From Aurantiochytrium sp. KH105 (Eukaryota > Sar > Bigyra > Thraustochytrida > Thraustochytriidae): a stretch of DNA of 64,000 nucleotides. The stretch is taken from positions 62,001 to 126,000 of the forward strand of contig BGKB01000171.1 in assembly GCA_003116975.1 (NCBI GenBank). The letters are read 5' to 3'. Below, piece after piece: positions 1 to 9,989 of the stretch; the first letter of the stretch is position 1; each line of letters begins with the position of its first letter. A model generated the notes under the pieces. The model saw nothing but the letters and a program-made list of their open reading frames with translations, had not been told where the DNA came from and searched no databases. Both the position numbers and the translations under genes were made by a program.

Positions 1-722
1 CGCCCCGGAACGAGCAGAGCGGCCAAGCCGCCAATGACAATGCTCACCGTCGAGAGCGACGGTCGCACCCACCATGGGTCGGATCCCTGCGACTTGACAC
101 CCGGTCCGACCGGGCTGATTTCTCCGTCTGAGACTAATGACAGCGACGAAGACGCGGAGCGCGGACCACAGGTCGACGATGAAGACGACGCCGTCGAAGA
201 CGAGGCGCAAGAGCGCGCGTTCGAAGGGCTCTCGTCGTCCTCGGACTCCTCGGCAATCGGCGTGTCCACCGAGGTCGATGCTGACGTAGTGGTCATCACG
301 TCAGCCGTGCAGGACATTGCTGTGACGGAAGTCGCCGTACTGGCCCAGCTGACGGCCGTGCAGAGGGGGTTTCCGTCCTCGTCTTCGTCCACCGCGCCGG
401 CCGCGGCGAGTCCGAGGTCGTCTTGGAACTCTTCGAGCGCCGTGTAAAAGTCCCAGTCGCTCGCGGACTTCTTGACGCCCTTTGGCGTTCCTGCGGCCGC
501 GACCGCCACTACCTTTGCCTGGTGGTGCACTTTCTGCGGCGCCGGGAGCATGAGCATGAGAGACTGCACCTTGCGCATGCGCTCGCTGTCCGCTCCGCGT
601 CTCCGCTGCCTCCTCCGCTGCGGATCGCGCCTGCGTCTCGCCTGCTGCTGCTGCTGCGGCTGCTGCTGTCGCTGTCGAGGTGTCGCCGCGAGAACGCGCT
701 GGGTCGTGGTGGAGGCTGTCAT
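1..722 (-). CDS. Unknown protein, N-terminal part, runs off left edge
   Basis: An open frame without stops runs leftward from an ATG whose first base is at 722 to the window edge, giving 240 codons. The ATG sits in a strong context (gccgccATGa). The protein starts with a Gln- and Arg-rich stretch (about residues 15-50), has a more ordered acidic/aromatic patch near residues 86-103 (SDWDFYTALEEFQDDL), then a long Ser/Thr/Asp-rich disordered region. At the edge a hydrophobic segment begins (about residues 223-240), preceded by a Trp pair, so the missing part may start with a membrane span. I do not recognise a family. It is divergent from the STK16-like gene, with about 1.27 kb between the start codons. 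An overlapping plus-strand frame (34-447) is of the kind expected by chance in this GC-rich sequence. The open frame and start context are seen; the membrane anchor is inferred. Confidence 0.6.
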   Translation of the reverse strand, partial: MTASTTTQRVLAATPRQRQQQPQQQQQARRRRDPQRRRQRRRGADSERMRKVQSLMLMLPAPQKVHHQAKVVAVAAAGTPKGVKKSASDWDFYTALEEFQDDLGLAAAGAVDEDEDGNPLCTAVSWASTATSVTAMSCTADVMTTTSASTSVDTPIAEESEDDESPSNARSCASSSTASSSSSTCGPRSASSSLSLVSDGEISPVGPGVKSQGSDPWWVRPSLSTVSIVIGGLAALLVPG

Positions 723-1994
723 GGCGGCCTTTTCCTTTGTTCTCGTCGAGGCCGCGACCGTTTCTGCCGCGTCCAGGTCCAGGGGCGCAGCCGTCGCCAC
801 CGCCATTCGCGGCCGCCCGCCCGCCCGCGCGCGCGCGCGTCGCCCGGCCTCTCGCCGGCGCGCCGCGGGCTCTGCCGCGCCAGCCGTTCGTTCGCCTCGC
901 TCGGGTCCCGCGCGGCGGAATTCGACTTTTGCAATGAACCAGCCAGGCAGGAAAACTATTACCACCAGAGGAGTGCAGAGGAGGAACCGGGGGTCGCCTG
1001 TGAACGCCACTTTCGTTTGTTTTGTTTCACTTGCGCCCCCGCCGATCCCCACTTGCGCGCCTCGCCTTCGCGCTGTTTGCGCATCCCTTTACGCGGCCCG
1101 CGGGAGGTATGCCAGCGCTGGCGGCGGGGCGGGGGCGCTCAGGGAGTCTTACGCCGCACGCCGGCCGGTCCCCCCCGCGCCCAAGGAGCGGCGTCCCGCG
1201 CTTACCGGCGTGCAGAGTCGCAGCATGCCCCCCTGAAAGCCATTTCACCGCCCACGGCTTGCTCCCTGTGGGGCGACCCGGAACAGTATGGGAGGGCTCG
1301 TGCAACGCCTCTCGAGCTTCACAGCCCGGGAGTCGGGGAGGCCAGGGCCTCGCGGCGCTCGCTCGAGAAGCCGAGGCGCCGGGCCTGGCCTGCCTGCCTG
1401 CCTGCCTCTCTGCATACATGCATGCATGCCAGGGGCAGCGGCGGAGCGCCCGCTTCGAGATCGTCGTCTCGCAGAGAGATCGCTGCTGCTCTGCTGTTGC
1501 CGCGAGCAATCTCTTTTCTGTCAACAGCAGCTTGGTGGTTAGTTCTGGAACCAAAACGAGGCAACGATGACGTAGAGCGATGACATCAGCCAGCAGACGC
1601 AGCCAACAGCGAGGCTCCGTTTTTTTTTTTTGAGGCTTGTGGCCTTGTTGCTATTGTGTTGCTTGCCTGACTCACGCGAGGCGGACAAAGCAGCAGCAGC
1701 TGCGGCTGTTGCTTGCTGTTGCTGATGGTCGTGGTCGATGTTGGCGCCAGCCACTCTGTCATCAGTGCAGAGACCGGCTGCGGCCTGGCTCGCTAGGCGC
1801 AGCGGTGCCAGCGGCAGCGGCAGCGGGCCGGACAGGACTCGGAAGGAAGAAGATAGCCTATACTTGCTTTTCATGATTGCGCGCTCGGCCTCGAGGCAAG
1901 TCGCACTGTCGCTCTTGCTCGCGGCGGCCACGTGAACGGATTCCAGCCGAACCGACCCAACGGGAATATCTGGAATAGGCCTCTTTAGAGAAAA
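723..1994. other. Intergenic region, GC-rich, divergent promoters
   Basis: This 1.27-kb stretch separates two divergent start codons. It is very GC-rich in its left two thirds and open in several frames on both strands, none with protein-like composition. It holds a CTGC/ATGC microsatellite near 1388-1430 and a run of 12 T at 1621-1632. No TATA box or RNA gene was recognised. Confidence 0.6.
1388..1430. repeat. TGCC then CATG short tandem repeats
   Basis: Several TGCC units are followed by a CATG/ATGC run. This is typical of the tetranucleotide microsatellites scattered through the non-coding parts of the window. Confidence 0.7.
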
Positions 1995-3167
1995 ATGGAA
2001 TTCCAACTTGTCAGTCAAGGGAGAAGAGAAAACAGCAAGAGCGAGAAAGCTCGAACGGGAGAGATGCAAGAAGCGCACCGGGCGTGGACGCTGGCAGTTC
2101 TGTGGCTCGCGTGGACCTGGAACCTGATGCGGGAGCTCTTCCGAGGCCTCCTCTGCGGCCTGGGCGCGGAGCGCATCACCGTGCGCGGTGAAAAATACAA
2201 GGTCGTCAGACCCATCGCTGACGGCGGCTTCAGCCAGGTCCTCGCCGTTCGCAACCCGCACGGTAACGACTTGCTCGCGGTGAAACGCATCATTCTGCAA
2301 AGCGACGAACAAGTGCGCCAAGCGCAGTGGGAAATTCGAGTGCACGAGCTCGTCGGCAACGACAACCCAAACTGCGTCGCGCTCCTCGCGCGCGAAATCA
2401 CTTCTCTGCGCAGAGGCCGTCGTCAGGCCCTCCTCGTCTTCCCCATCTTTGAACGAGGAAGCCTCGTCGACCATCTTCTCGTCCTCGCGCAGTCTGGACG
2501 CCAAATGTCCGAAATTGATGCTCTTGCCAACCTCTCGCAAATTTGCAACGGTCTCGCCGCCTTTCACAACCAGCAGCCTGCTCTTGCGCACCGGGACATC
2601 AAGCCGCACAATGTCCTCATTGCCAAGGATGGTACGCCCGTCCTCATGGACTTTGGCAGCGCAGCCGAGGCAAACGTCGATACCTCCTCGCGTCAGGCTC
2701 GTCTCGCTCTTCAGGACCATGCGTCGCGCTACTGCTCCATGGCATACCGAGCTCCCGAGCTCTGGGAGCCTACTGACGATCCGACTTGCATTGTCGACGA
2801 GCGCACAGACGTCTGGAGTCTTGGGTGTCTCCTTTTTGCCATGCTCTTTGGTCAAGGCTTCTCCCCCTTTGAGTGCAAGTTTCTTCACAACCAAAACGCC
2901 ACAAATGCCAATCCTGGGCCCTTTGCGCGCCCTGACCAGCAGGGTCAACAGAGTACAGGACCTGCCAAAGCAGTGCCCAGAGAATGCACCTATCTCTCCG
3001 TCATTGGCAGTATCCCACTTCCACCAACTCACTCGCGCTCGCCTGCCGTACTCGAGCTCATGCGCTGGATGCTTACACCAACGCCTTCGCAACGTCCCAC
3101 GCTCCATCAGGTTATCCAAAGGCTTCCTTCTGTCCAACAAACCCATCATCATCTGAACATCGCATAG
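1995..3167 (+). CDS. STK16: STK16/MPSK1-like Ser/Thr protein kinase (NAK family)
   Basis: The 390-residue product is a complete kinase. It has a Gly-rich loop (ADGGFSQV), the ATP-anchoring Lys in AVKRI (K97), the catalytic loop HRDIKPHNVL (D201), the DFG Asp (D219) and an APE-like YRAPEL. The segment SRQARLALQD followed by the DERTDVWSLGC block is the STK16 signature, separating it from other NAK kinases such as AAK1 and GAK. STK16 relatives are lipid-anchored kinases of the Golgi and secretory pathway. Here the N-terminus is longer than usual and carries a Trp/Leu-rich hydrophobic stretch (about residues 30-45) that could act as a membrane anchor instead of the usual acylation. The chosen ATG has A at -3 and G at +4. 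Later in-frame ATGs at 2064 and 2127 would give a more typical length. The 3' flank is a long T/C-rich tract. Confidence 0.9.
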   Translation: MEFQLVSQGRRENSKSEKARTGEMQEAHRAWTLAVLWLAWTWNLMRELFRGLLCGLGAERITVRGEKYKVVRPIADGGFSQVLAVRNPHGNDLLAVKRIILQSDEQVRQAQWEIRVHELVGNDNPNCVALLAREITSLRRGRRQALLVFPIFERGSLVDHLLVLAQSGRQMSEIDALANLSQICNGLAAFHNQQPALAHRDIKPHNVLIAKDGTPVLMDFGSAAEANVDTSSRQARLALQDHASRYCSMAYRAPELWEPTDDPTCIVDERTDVWSLGCLLFAMLFGQGFSPFECKFLHNQNATNANPGPFARPDQQGQQSTGPAKAVPRECTYLSVIGSIPLPPTHSRSPAVLELMRWMLTPTPSQRPTLHQVIQRLPSVQQTHHHLNIA

Positions 3168-3532
3168 GCTTCTTCTCCCTCTTCTTTTTCTTTTCTTTTT
3201 TCTTTTCCACAATTCAAGAAAAGAAAAGAAGCGGACATGCAGTGGGACGCCGCGGCCGAATAACTAAGTCTTTAAGACATCACGATGCAAGCGAACAGAA
3301 CGAGATCCTTCAAAGTTTGCTTGACAAAAACGAGCCTCTCGTCTTCTCTGCTTCGTGTCGGCGAACTAAGCGAATTGGACAATGTTGCTCGTGAAATAAC
3401 GATCGAGCAAACCAAGGCGATAATGTTTTCTGCCATCGACCGAAAGTGTCTTCTTCTTCCTTCTCTTCAAATTTTTTTAGAGGAGAACAAGGTGGTCTCG
3501 TCAACACAAATTTGGGGCTTACGCGCGATTCA
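3168..3532. other. Intergenic, convergent 3' flanks
   Basis: This is the shared 3' flank of the STK16-like gene and the coiled-coil gene. It begins with a pyrimidine-rich stretch (about 3168-3205). No gene or RNA was recognised; small overlapping ORFs here look random. Confidence 0.6.
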
Positions 3533-4261
3533 TTATTGAGTGAGAACGAATGCAGAAGTCGGACCAAAGGCACGCAAAGCCAACTGAAGTACTTCTGCTG
3601 TTTGCACTTCGTTGTCCTCGTCGTCGTCGTCATCACGGCCATTTTCTTGGTCGCAGCTCGGCACAATCGCATGGACACGAGCCTGCGTTTGGCGAGATTC
3701 CTTCATCAAGGCATTCATGCTGTCAGTGATCGCCTGCACGCGTTTGTTAAGGCCTTGAACCTTGAGGAGGGCCGCCTCAACTTCGTCAAGGTCAGCGTCG
3801 TCGGGTTCTGGGTTCTTACCACTGCTTTGTGCACGAGTGGACGATTCGTCATTTTTTCCATGCTTTTCCTCAAAGTCACGCAATTTTGTCTGCGCGGCGG
3901 CAGCACGGCGCTGCACGGTTGTTTTCGAGGCACGGATTTGTGCCTTGGCTCGGGTCGTCTGCTTTCGCTTCTTCTCCTGCAAGAATTGGTTCATGAGGTC
4001 CTCCATTTCGGAACCGCTCTCTGCGTCGTCATCATCGTCCTCCTCGGCATCAAGTTTGTTGTCGTCGTTGATGATCTTGTCGTTGTTGCTCCTGGTGTTG
4101 CTAGTGCTCTTGGTTGCTCTCGTCGCTTGCACCTCGCTCTCCTCGCCTGACAGTTCATCTTGGTCGCGAGACGCTGATGATCGCCGATCTGGCCAAGAAA
4201 GAACCCTCAGCGCTTTGGCTCGACCTGCGCTGCTGCTTCCCTTTCGCTTGCGAGAGGGCAT
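3533..4261 (-). CDS. Small acidic coiled-coil protein, possible SYCP3/ASY4-type axis partner
   Basis: I start this 242-residue protein at the ATG at 4261 (A at -3), which opens a basic nuclear-type N-terminus (MPSRKRKG). The frame stays open further upstream, but that extension does not look like protein. Residues about 35-88 are disordered and very acidic (a DDDDD run near 75-79). Residues about 85-135 are a charged helix rich in Lys, Arg, Ala and Gln. A second helical segment lies at about 158-195, and a further acidic run precedes a short hydrophobic C-terminus. No family is recognised with certainty. Length, basic/acidic N-terminus and central helices are like SYCP3 (about 236 residues) and plant ASY4. 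The head-to-head neighbour looks like SYCP2, the known partner of SYCP3. That link is inference from layout; a generic nuclear coiled-coil protein is the alternative. Confidence 0.65.
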   Translation of the reverse strand: MPSRKRKGSSSAGRAKALRVLSWPDRRSSASRDQDELSGEESEVQATRATKSTSNTRSNNDKIINDDNKLDAEEDDDDDAESGSEMEDLMNQFLQEKKRKQTTRAKAQIRASKTTVQRRAAAAQTKLRDFEEKHGKNDESSTRAQSSGKNPEPDDADLDEVEAALLKVQGLNKRVQAITDSMNALMKESRQTQARVHAIVPSCDQENGRDDDDDEDNEVQTAEVLQLALRAFGPTSAFVLTQ

Positions 4262-4760
4262 TGTCCGTTTGGCCAGGCCAAGAGGAACTTTTCTTTCGCA
4301 ACCCCCCACGTATCGATGAGAATGCTGGCGTGAAGGAGTGAGGGAAGGAGGGCTCGCTCTCGCTGCCAAAGAAAGCGTAGATCTTGCCGTCAAAAGGCAA
4401 ATGTAAAGGCGATTTGGAATGAAATTCGCACAAAGAACTTGGTGTCGCGCGTGCGCTCTCTTTCTCCCCTTCTCTGAAAAGGTGGTTGCAAGGGTCAAGA
4501 GGGTCTCAATGAAATCAAGAAAGTCACTCTCGCCGATCCTCCGAATCAAGTAACGCAATACACGCTGCTGCCCGCGATGCTGCTCTGCCCTCGAGGCCTC
4601 TTGACGTGGAAGTCAGCGTGCGATCGTTTTCAAAATCTAGATTTTCAAATTTTCAAATTTATTTCCAAATCCTCAAATTCTCAAATCCCGAATTCGCTCA
4701 ATTGGCTCGGTAGTCTTTACACTCCTTGCTGACTGACGCCATCGCCAAAGGAACGGCACA
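4262..4760. promoter_or_regulatory. Shared divergent intergenic region (axis-protein pair)
   Basis: About 500 bp separate the ATGs of two divergently transcribed genes. The right part (about 4630-4690) is locally AT-rich, with repeated TTCAAAT/CTCAAAT units, in a GC-rich neighbourhood. This is a plausible bidirectional promoter core, but no known element was matched. Confidence 0.4.
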
Positions 4761-6004
4761 ATGCCATCGCTTGCTGACACGCTGCCTCCGGAATGGAAAG
4801 AGCGCCTCACGCCACTCCGTAAGGCTACGCGCGTCAACCCAAAGGTGCAAGATGGTTTAGCCGCAGTTTGCGAGGCGCGCGACGACATTCAAAAGCTCAA
4901 ATTTATGATCAAGAACTCCATCCCGGGAGCGCTACTCAGACTCATCGAGTCAAAATCAGCAACAAATCGCTCGCACCTTGGCGAGCTTTTCGATGCCGCG
5001 GATGCCATCGCCTCTGGTGTCCTCGAGACGGCTCCCAGTCTTCTGAAATCAGACATTTGCAAGCAGCAGACTCTTGTTCGCACCCTCGTAGCCTGCTTTG
5101 TTGGCCTCGTTTGCGAACTGTACGACGAGTCTCAGCTCGCCAGCTATGTCAGTCTTGACCTGCTCCGATCGACATGCTATCCAATGAATGATCTTTTGAA
5201 CCAGGCAAACAAGCTCAGAGCCAATGTTGGACCGAGCCGGGCGAAACACTTCGACGTCTCGGGATGGGAACCCGTCTCGAAGATGGTGCATCTACTTCGC
5301 GTTGTCGCTGATGTACCGACACAAATTCAGCTGCTCGAGTTTGTCTACCGCGTGTGCGCTCTCGATCATGCCTTTGAACAGACAGAGCTGCCTCGTCTTC
5401 TCCACTCACGTGGCATTGATCCCGCGCTTCTCAATGGCGTGCACATGTCCAGGTCCCAGCACGAGTACATGACCCGACTTCACGCAGCTCTCCGCGCGCT
5501 TCATGCGCGCTTCGTCAAGTCAGCGGCAATTTTACCGTGTTCAAACGTCGCTCTGGTCGGCGACTCGCGAAAGTCGGGTGAGCGACGTCACTTGGACATT
5601 ATCTCCGCGCGCGCAAGCGCCAATCGTCTCTCGTTGTACATTAACGCCACCAGTCTAACGATTGGTTATGCCTCTGGCGAACCCGTTACTGTGCTCTACG
5701 CAGACGTCTGCCGCGTGAGTTTCAGCCCCCATGTGCACGATGGCACGAGCCGTCTTCAGATCAAGCTGCAATCGGCGGCAAATCTTTCGCGCTCTTTGCA
5801 CGCATGGGACGAAAAACCCGTTGGTCTGAACACGATCCTTGCAGACCTTGAGGCCCCTGTCCTTCACGTTTTTGCTGCCACATTCCACGTCGAACAGGCT
5901 TTCCGCATGCTGCAACATAAGCTCAAGGCCAATGACATTGATATGGACGCTGGCATTGTGCGATCCGCGACGAAAATCTCAGTCTGCTCCATTCCTATTG
6001 CCAG

Positions 6005-6036
<32 letters not shown>

Positions 6037-8150
6037 AAGCACAAGCACAAGCACAAACAGTCAGCAAAGCGCAGGCCTCGCTTAGGGCCAAAGCCGCCGA
6101 GCCAAACGAAACCAGGCCTGCCACGGAGGCCGAGATTGACCCTGCGCGCGCTTCTGAACCCTATCAGAAGCGTCACAACGCCCAAAGCAAGTCGAAGAAT
6201 GCAGCCCCGGCGATGCTAGTATCGCCAAAGTCCAAGTTGGGGTCGCCAAAGTCAAAAGTCAAGAAAACGCCCACCCTTGCTTCATGTACTGAACATATTG
6301 TGCAGTCGAGCGAAGATGAAAATTCGAGTGTGGGTGAAAGCGACAGAAATGTAAAAAGTGTTGCCAACGAAGTTGTGGACTTGGTGCAGCAAATGGAGAC
6401 AGAAGAGAAAATGAGCACGCAAAGCATCGCAAGGCCGACTACCCCGACGTGCGACCTCCGAAGCGTAGTAAGCCGTCACTCTTCACCATCGCAGCTCCTC
6501 ACGAAAGCGTCGCTTATGCGAAAGACATTGGCGAATCTCGAAAAATTCGCACTCACTCACGCGCCGAGTGTGCATGCCCGCTTCTTTGACCGCAACAACT
6601 CGACCATGTGGCATCGTTCGGGCAAGAAGCGTCGCTGGCAAAAAGACGACCTTGTCCGCGCGCTCCTCCAGGAAGATGGTTGCGAGCAAGTTTGTGTTCA
6701 ATCTGGCGACGCAGAAGCCAGCCAGGACATGGAAGTCAAGCTGCCGGCGCCAACACCAGCCTGTACGCCACATCGCGAGACCAACGCAAAGTCGTCACCC
6801 GCGACAACCAAGAGCGATTCGCAACGCGAGACCGCACCGATGCAGCCGCGATCCGCAAGTTCGTCACATCGAAAGTCCAGCACACTTCAAGCACGGCCGG
6901 CGAATATTGCACAACGTGAAGTCGGCTCAAAGCATTTGACGTCAGCGAGCATCCCGCAACGCGAGAGCACCTCAGTTCAAGCACGATCAGCGAGCACAAA
7001 GACATCAGAGGTCACGCCTTCGACATTGCAAACGACTCCACTCAAGGGCGCTGACCAGCCTGAAAAGCAGCACAGCTGTGAGCCAGCACAGACGCCCGCA
7101 ACCAAAACGCTAGCGCAGAGGGGAGCATTACAAGTACATGAAAGTGCAGGTGCCTCGACCAAGGTCATGAGTCTGCTCAAAGAGCACCTCAAAACGCAGG
7201 AGGCCTTCATGAACAAATGCCAGGAGCAGTTCAAGTCGAATGACTCGCGACTCCAAGAGCTTGCTGCTGCAGTCAAGGCGAGTAAGACACAGTCGGAGCA
7301 GGCGCTCGAGCAGCAGGATTCCCTCAAAAATGCTCTTGCCAAAGAGATGTCGACGCAGATTGCACAAGCAATGGCAAATGCAAAACATTCAGTTGCTCCT
7401 CCTGCCCCCCCTCATCCATCGTCCTCTTTGTCTGCACCTTCGTCATCAACACCACACAGAACCGGCATTCAGGTCTGCCAGGAGGACCAAGAAGGCGAAG
7501 ACGATCCTCCCGCCAATGCCATGCCAGTGAACACGTTAATGAACACGTCCAAAAAAACGCAACAAGTTTGCGAGCAGGATGCCTCGCAAAGAGAAGAAGC
7601 TCGAGCTGCATTGCAAAAGCTGGATCCGACCGCATGTGACCTCTTGGAGCTCGCGCGGACCTCATTGTCTGATGCCGCGGAGCAAGCACGCGCGGATCTC
7701 CAGCGCGCTCAGCACCGTTTTGAGCGTGAACGGATGCGCATCGCGCAGCGCACAGCGGTCAAGGCTTCGCGACGCCGCGCCTCGAAGCAGCGAGGGGCCT
7801 TACAAAAACTCCGTGTCGATGCAAGCAAGCTGGACAAGCTTCGCACTTGTCTCGTGGCCAAGGCTGTCGAGCTCGAGGCCTGTCTGCGCGAGCGCGAGCT
7901 CGCTGCGCACGACCTTCGTGCTCGCCTCGATGCGTGCCGCGCTGCCACGCCTTCCCTACGAACACAGGAGAGCACCCCTGCAGCGGAGACCGACGCGACA
8001 ACTGCCGCGGCGACCGCCCTTGGCGCTTCGCTGGTGGCCAGTCTCAAGACCTTGGGCGACGAGCACGTTCGCCTCGCGCGCAAACGCAAGGCTCAAGTAG
8101 CAAGCCAGGTCGCCAAGTTGCAGCGCCTTGTTCAGACCTTCGAGCTCTAA
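4761..8150 (+). CDS. Large SYCP2/ASY3-like protein (ARM-like + SLD-like + C-terminal coiled coil)
   Basis: The product has 1129 residues. Residues about 1-240 are helical with an ARM/HEAT-like spacing. Residues about 265-390 are beta-rich (LDIISARAS, RLSLYIN, TVLYADVCRVSF, SRLQIKLQ) and read like the Spt16M/PH-like domain that follows the ARM repeats in SYCP2. Then comes a poly-Ala/Gln-Ala tract (about 414-433, from a GCT repeat), a long Ser/Thr/Lys-rich linker with repeated short QRE-type units (about 670-760), and a charged coiled coil (about 945-1129). ARM, SLD, disordered linker and C-terminal coiled coil is the order of mammalian SYCP2, whose linker carries HORMA-binding motifs and whose coiled coil pairs with SYCP3. 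Sequence identity is too low to settle this by eye. The ATG (acaATGc) is the first in frame and nothing suggests introns. A cytoskeletal ARM protein is the alternative. Confidence 0.75.
6001..6058 (+). repeat. In-frame GCT then CAAGCA tandem repeat
   Basis: A GCT repeat passes into CAAGCA units. Both are in frame and encode an Ala run followed by Gln-Ala repeats, inside the linker of the SYCP2-like protein just after the beta-rich domain. Confidence 0.9.
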
Positions 8151-8633
8151 CTGGTAAGGCGGTCTAGGACCTCACTTTGTGTCTATTGTTGTAGGTAGTA
8201 ATGAGATGGCTGAGGCTTTTCCATAATTATTATTTGCCGGAATGATCACGCACACTCGGAGCACACGCGCGCGCCTGCAGTATCAATAGGAGCGCCCCAA
8301 GGAGTCCGCTGCGTTGACGCCGCGGTCTGCCGGCTCCGTTGCCGAGGTGAGCCAACGTACGGCTCGCAGCTGGCGGCTTCGGCCAGGTGGAGTATAAAAA
8401 GTGGGAAAACAAGCACAACAGGACTCGGGGGCAGGATGCGATTTTTTATAAATCAGGATCTTGTAATATGAAGAGGAAAAACAAGACCAAGAGAATTTTA
8501 TATGCTTATGTGATGGTACTGAATCCTCGACCCCCTGGCCTCACAAACGGACTCTTTGCTGGGTAGCCCCCGCATCCTCCCACAAGAGCAGAATTCGTGG
8601 GGAAACGCAATGGCAAGTCACATGACCGTAAGG
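8151..8633. other. Intergenic with an orphan TATA-like box
   Basis: This region follows the SYCP2-like stop codon. It contains TATAAAAA at 8393-8400 in the plus orientation, about 240 bp after the stop, but no convincing plus-strand ORF follows. The rest is unremarkable. Confidence 0.5.
8393..8400 (+). promoter_or_regulatory. TATA-like box without an evident gene
   Basis: TATAAAAA stands in GC-rich flanks. The first downstream ATG (about 8436) opens only a very short frame. It could drive a non-coding RNA or be chance. Confidence 0.25.
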
Positions 8634-9726
8634 CTATAGCTCGGTTTGGATCAGGGCCTGTTTGAGAGCGCAAAGCGGGTAGCTCGCCTTGGCTTTGTCA
8701 GCAGCCTCAGCTTCTAACAAGGGAATTATGTCAGCTTGCTCACGCTGGCACAAACGCTTGACCTCATCTTGACACCAAAAAGTGTCAATACAGTCAGAAG
8801 CTGTAGAGGCTGCGTCGTGGTCGGTCACAAGTTGAAACGAGCAACTGCCCAATTGGTGACCGTTGCACAAGCCATACTCGAGGTCTCGACAAGCTTCAAC
8901 GACGGGCAGCTCTCCAAGACTGTCTGAGGCAGCAAAGTAATTGTTTGCGCGAAACAAAATCACAAACACCGAGCACAAACTGCAATCGTGTTTTTAATTT
9001 CAATAATAATCCATTTCGAGTCTGGTGCTCATGGTTGTCTCCGAAGAGATCATTTTGGTAAAGAGGATTCGACAAAACTCGAGTAAATTCGTGCAACTTC
9101 GAAGACGACGTGTTTTTTCAATTACACCTTGTATACAAAAGACCTACCTGTGCCTTAAGCACAATGTCATGAAGAAAAACACAACAGATGCAAAAGTCCT
9201 GTTTGCGGTCGCGTACGAGGCGTGAAAAAGTAAGTCATCGAAAAGAAAGCGAATGAATTGAATTAAAAATGTCGCGTCTCTTGCTGCGAGTTTGCGAAAG
9301 AGAGAGAGAGAGAGAGGGAGATGGCGGTGATCATACGTCTTTGCTATCTCACGTACATCTCTTATTCTTTGAGGCGGCGGCGAGGGAGCTGGTAGCTTTT
9401 GTTCAGCCTCTCAAAATAGATTACCCAATCAGGTCTCTTTACCGCGACCAGCTCAAGAGTTACGATGTGACATAGACCCCTTGTAAAATATATACCAGGA
9501 AAACTAAATCTCTCGCATTCTGGACCTGTGAACTGCGGCCGCTTACCTGCTTGCTCAGGCAGACATAGTGGTGACTATGACATGAAAAGCACCATCGCCA
9601 GTTATTAACAAAAGCAACATCGCAATCAGAACAGCCTTTCTCCAAAGGACCTGAGTTACAGTCACCAACTTGAATTCTCTCTCTGCATGCTACTTCTACT
9701 TTCCGTATAGTACCCTTACAGACCAT
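8634..9726 (-). CDS. Possible spliced Cys-rich protein gene, model unresolved
   Basis: Two Cys-rich reading-frame blocks on the minus strand look like two copies of one domain. The upstream block (about 9726-9547) has a [13 protein letters not shown] core and ends at a good donor, CAG|GTAAGC, with the intron starting at 9546. The downstream block (about 8923-8634) has a comparable ACR, then CN, then GSC pattern and ends with [15 protein letters not shown] 51-nt open piece (9148-9198) is bounded by an AG acceptor and a GTAGGT donor and keeps phase 0. A pyrimidine-rich acceptor (CCTCAG) lies at 8924, but joining there does not keep the frame of the last block, so the exon structure is not solved. 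The ATG at 9726 is tentative and no signal peptide is evident. If real, it could be a small secreted or luminal disulfide protein. Chance Cys-rich frames remain possible. Confidence 0.3.
9300..9319. repeat. GA dinucleotide tract
   Basis: A short GA run. Read on the minus strand it is a CT tract ending near a CGCAG, so it could serve as a polypyrimidine tract for the doubtful spliced gene around it. Confidence 0.7.
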
Positions 9727-9989
9727 TTGCCGCCGAAGAGGCCCTCGTTTCTCTCGGCTCGGCTTCCTCAGCTTGGCTTGAGTCGCCTTCTCTGCCTTCC
9801 TTTCTTCCCTCGCTCGCACACGCTCGCTCGCAGATGCTCGCCGTTCTGGCATCGATCGACCATCGGTCCTTCCTTCCTAGAAGCGTCCCAAGCGGCAGTT
9901 CACGGCAAGAATTGTATCCACCCTCCTTCACTCTCAGCTCGAAAGTTATCGCGCCGAGCAAATCGCCAACGCGCGCGCCGCCAAAGACT

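Noticed and set aside
423-1583. Long plus-strand ORF (386 codons) left of the STK16 gene
   Set aside because: Arg/Ala/Pro/Cys-rich composition, no domains, overlaps a better minus-strand frame and is open in several frames because of GC content.
1539-3212. 557-codon minus-strand ORF antisense to the STK16-like kinase
   Set aside because: It is the mirror of a clearly conserved kinase frame; its own product has no recognisable features.
9834-9989. Upstream in-frame ATG of the GCAT gene as its start
   Set aside because: The 52 extra residues are Pro/Ser-rich and precede a normal mitochondrial leader beginning at 9990.
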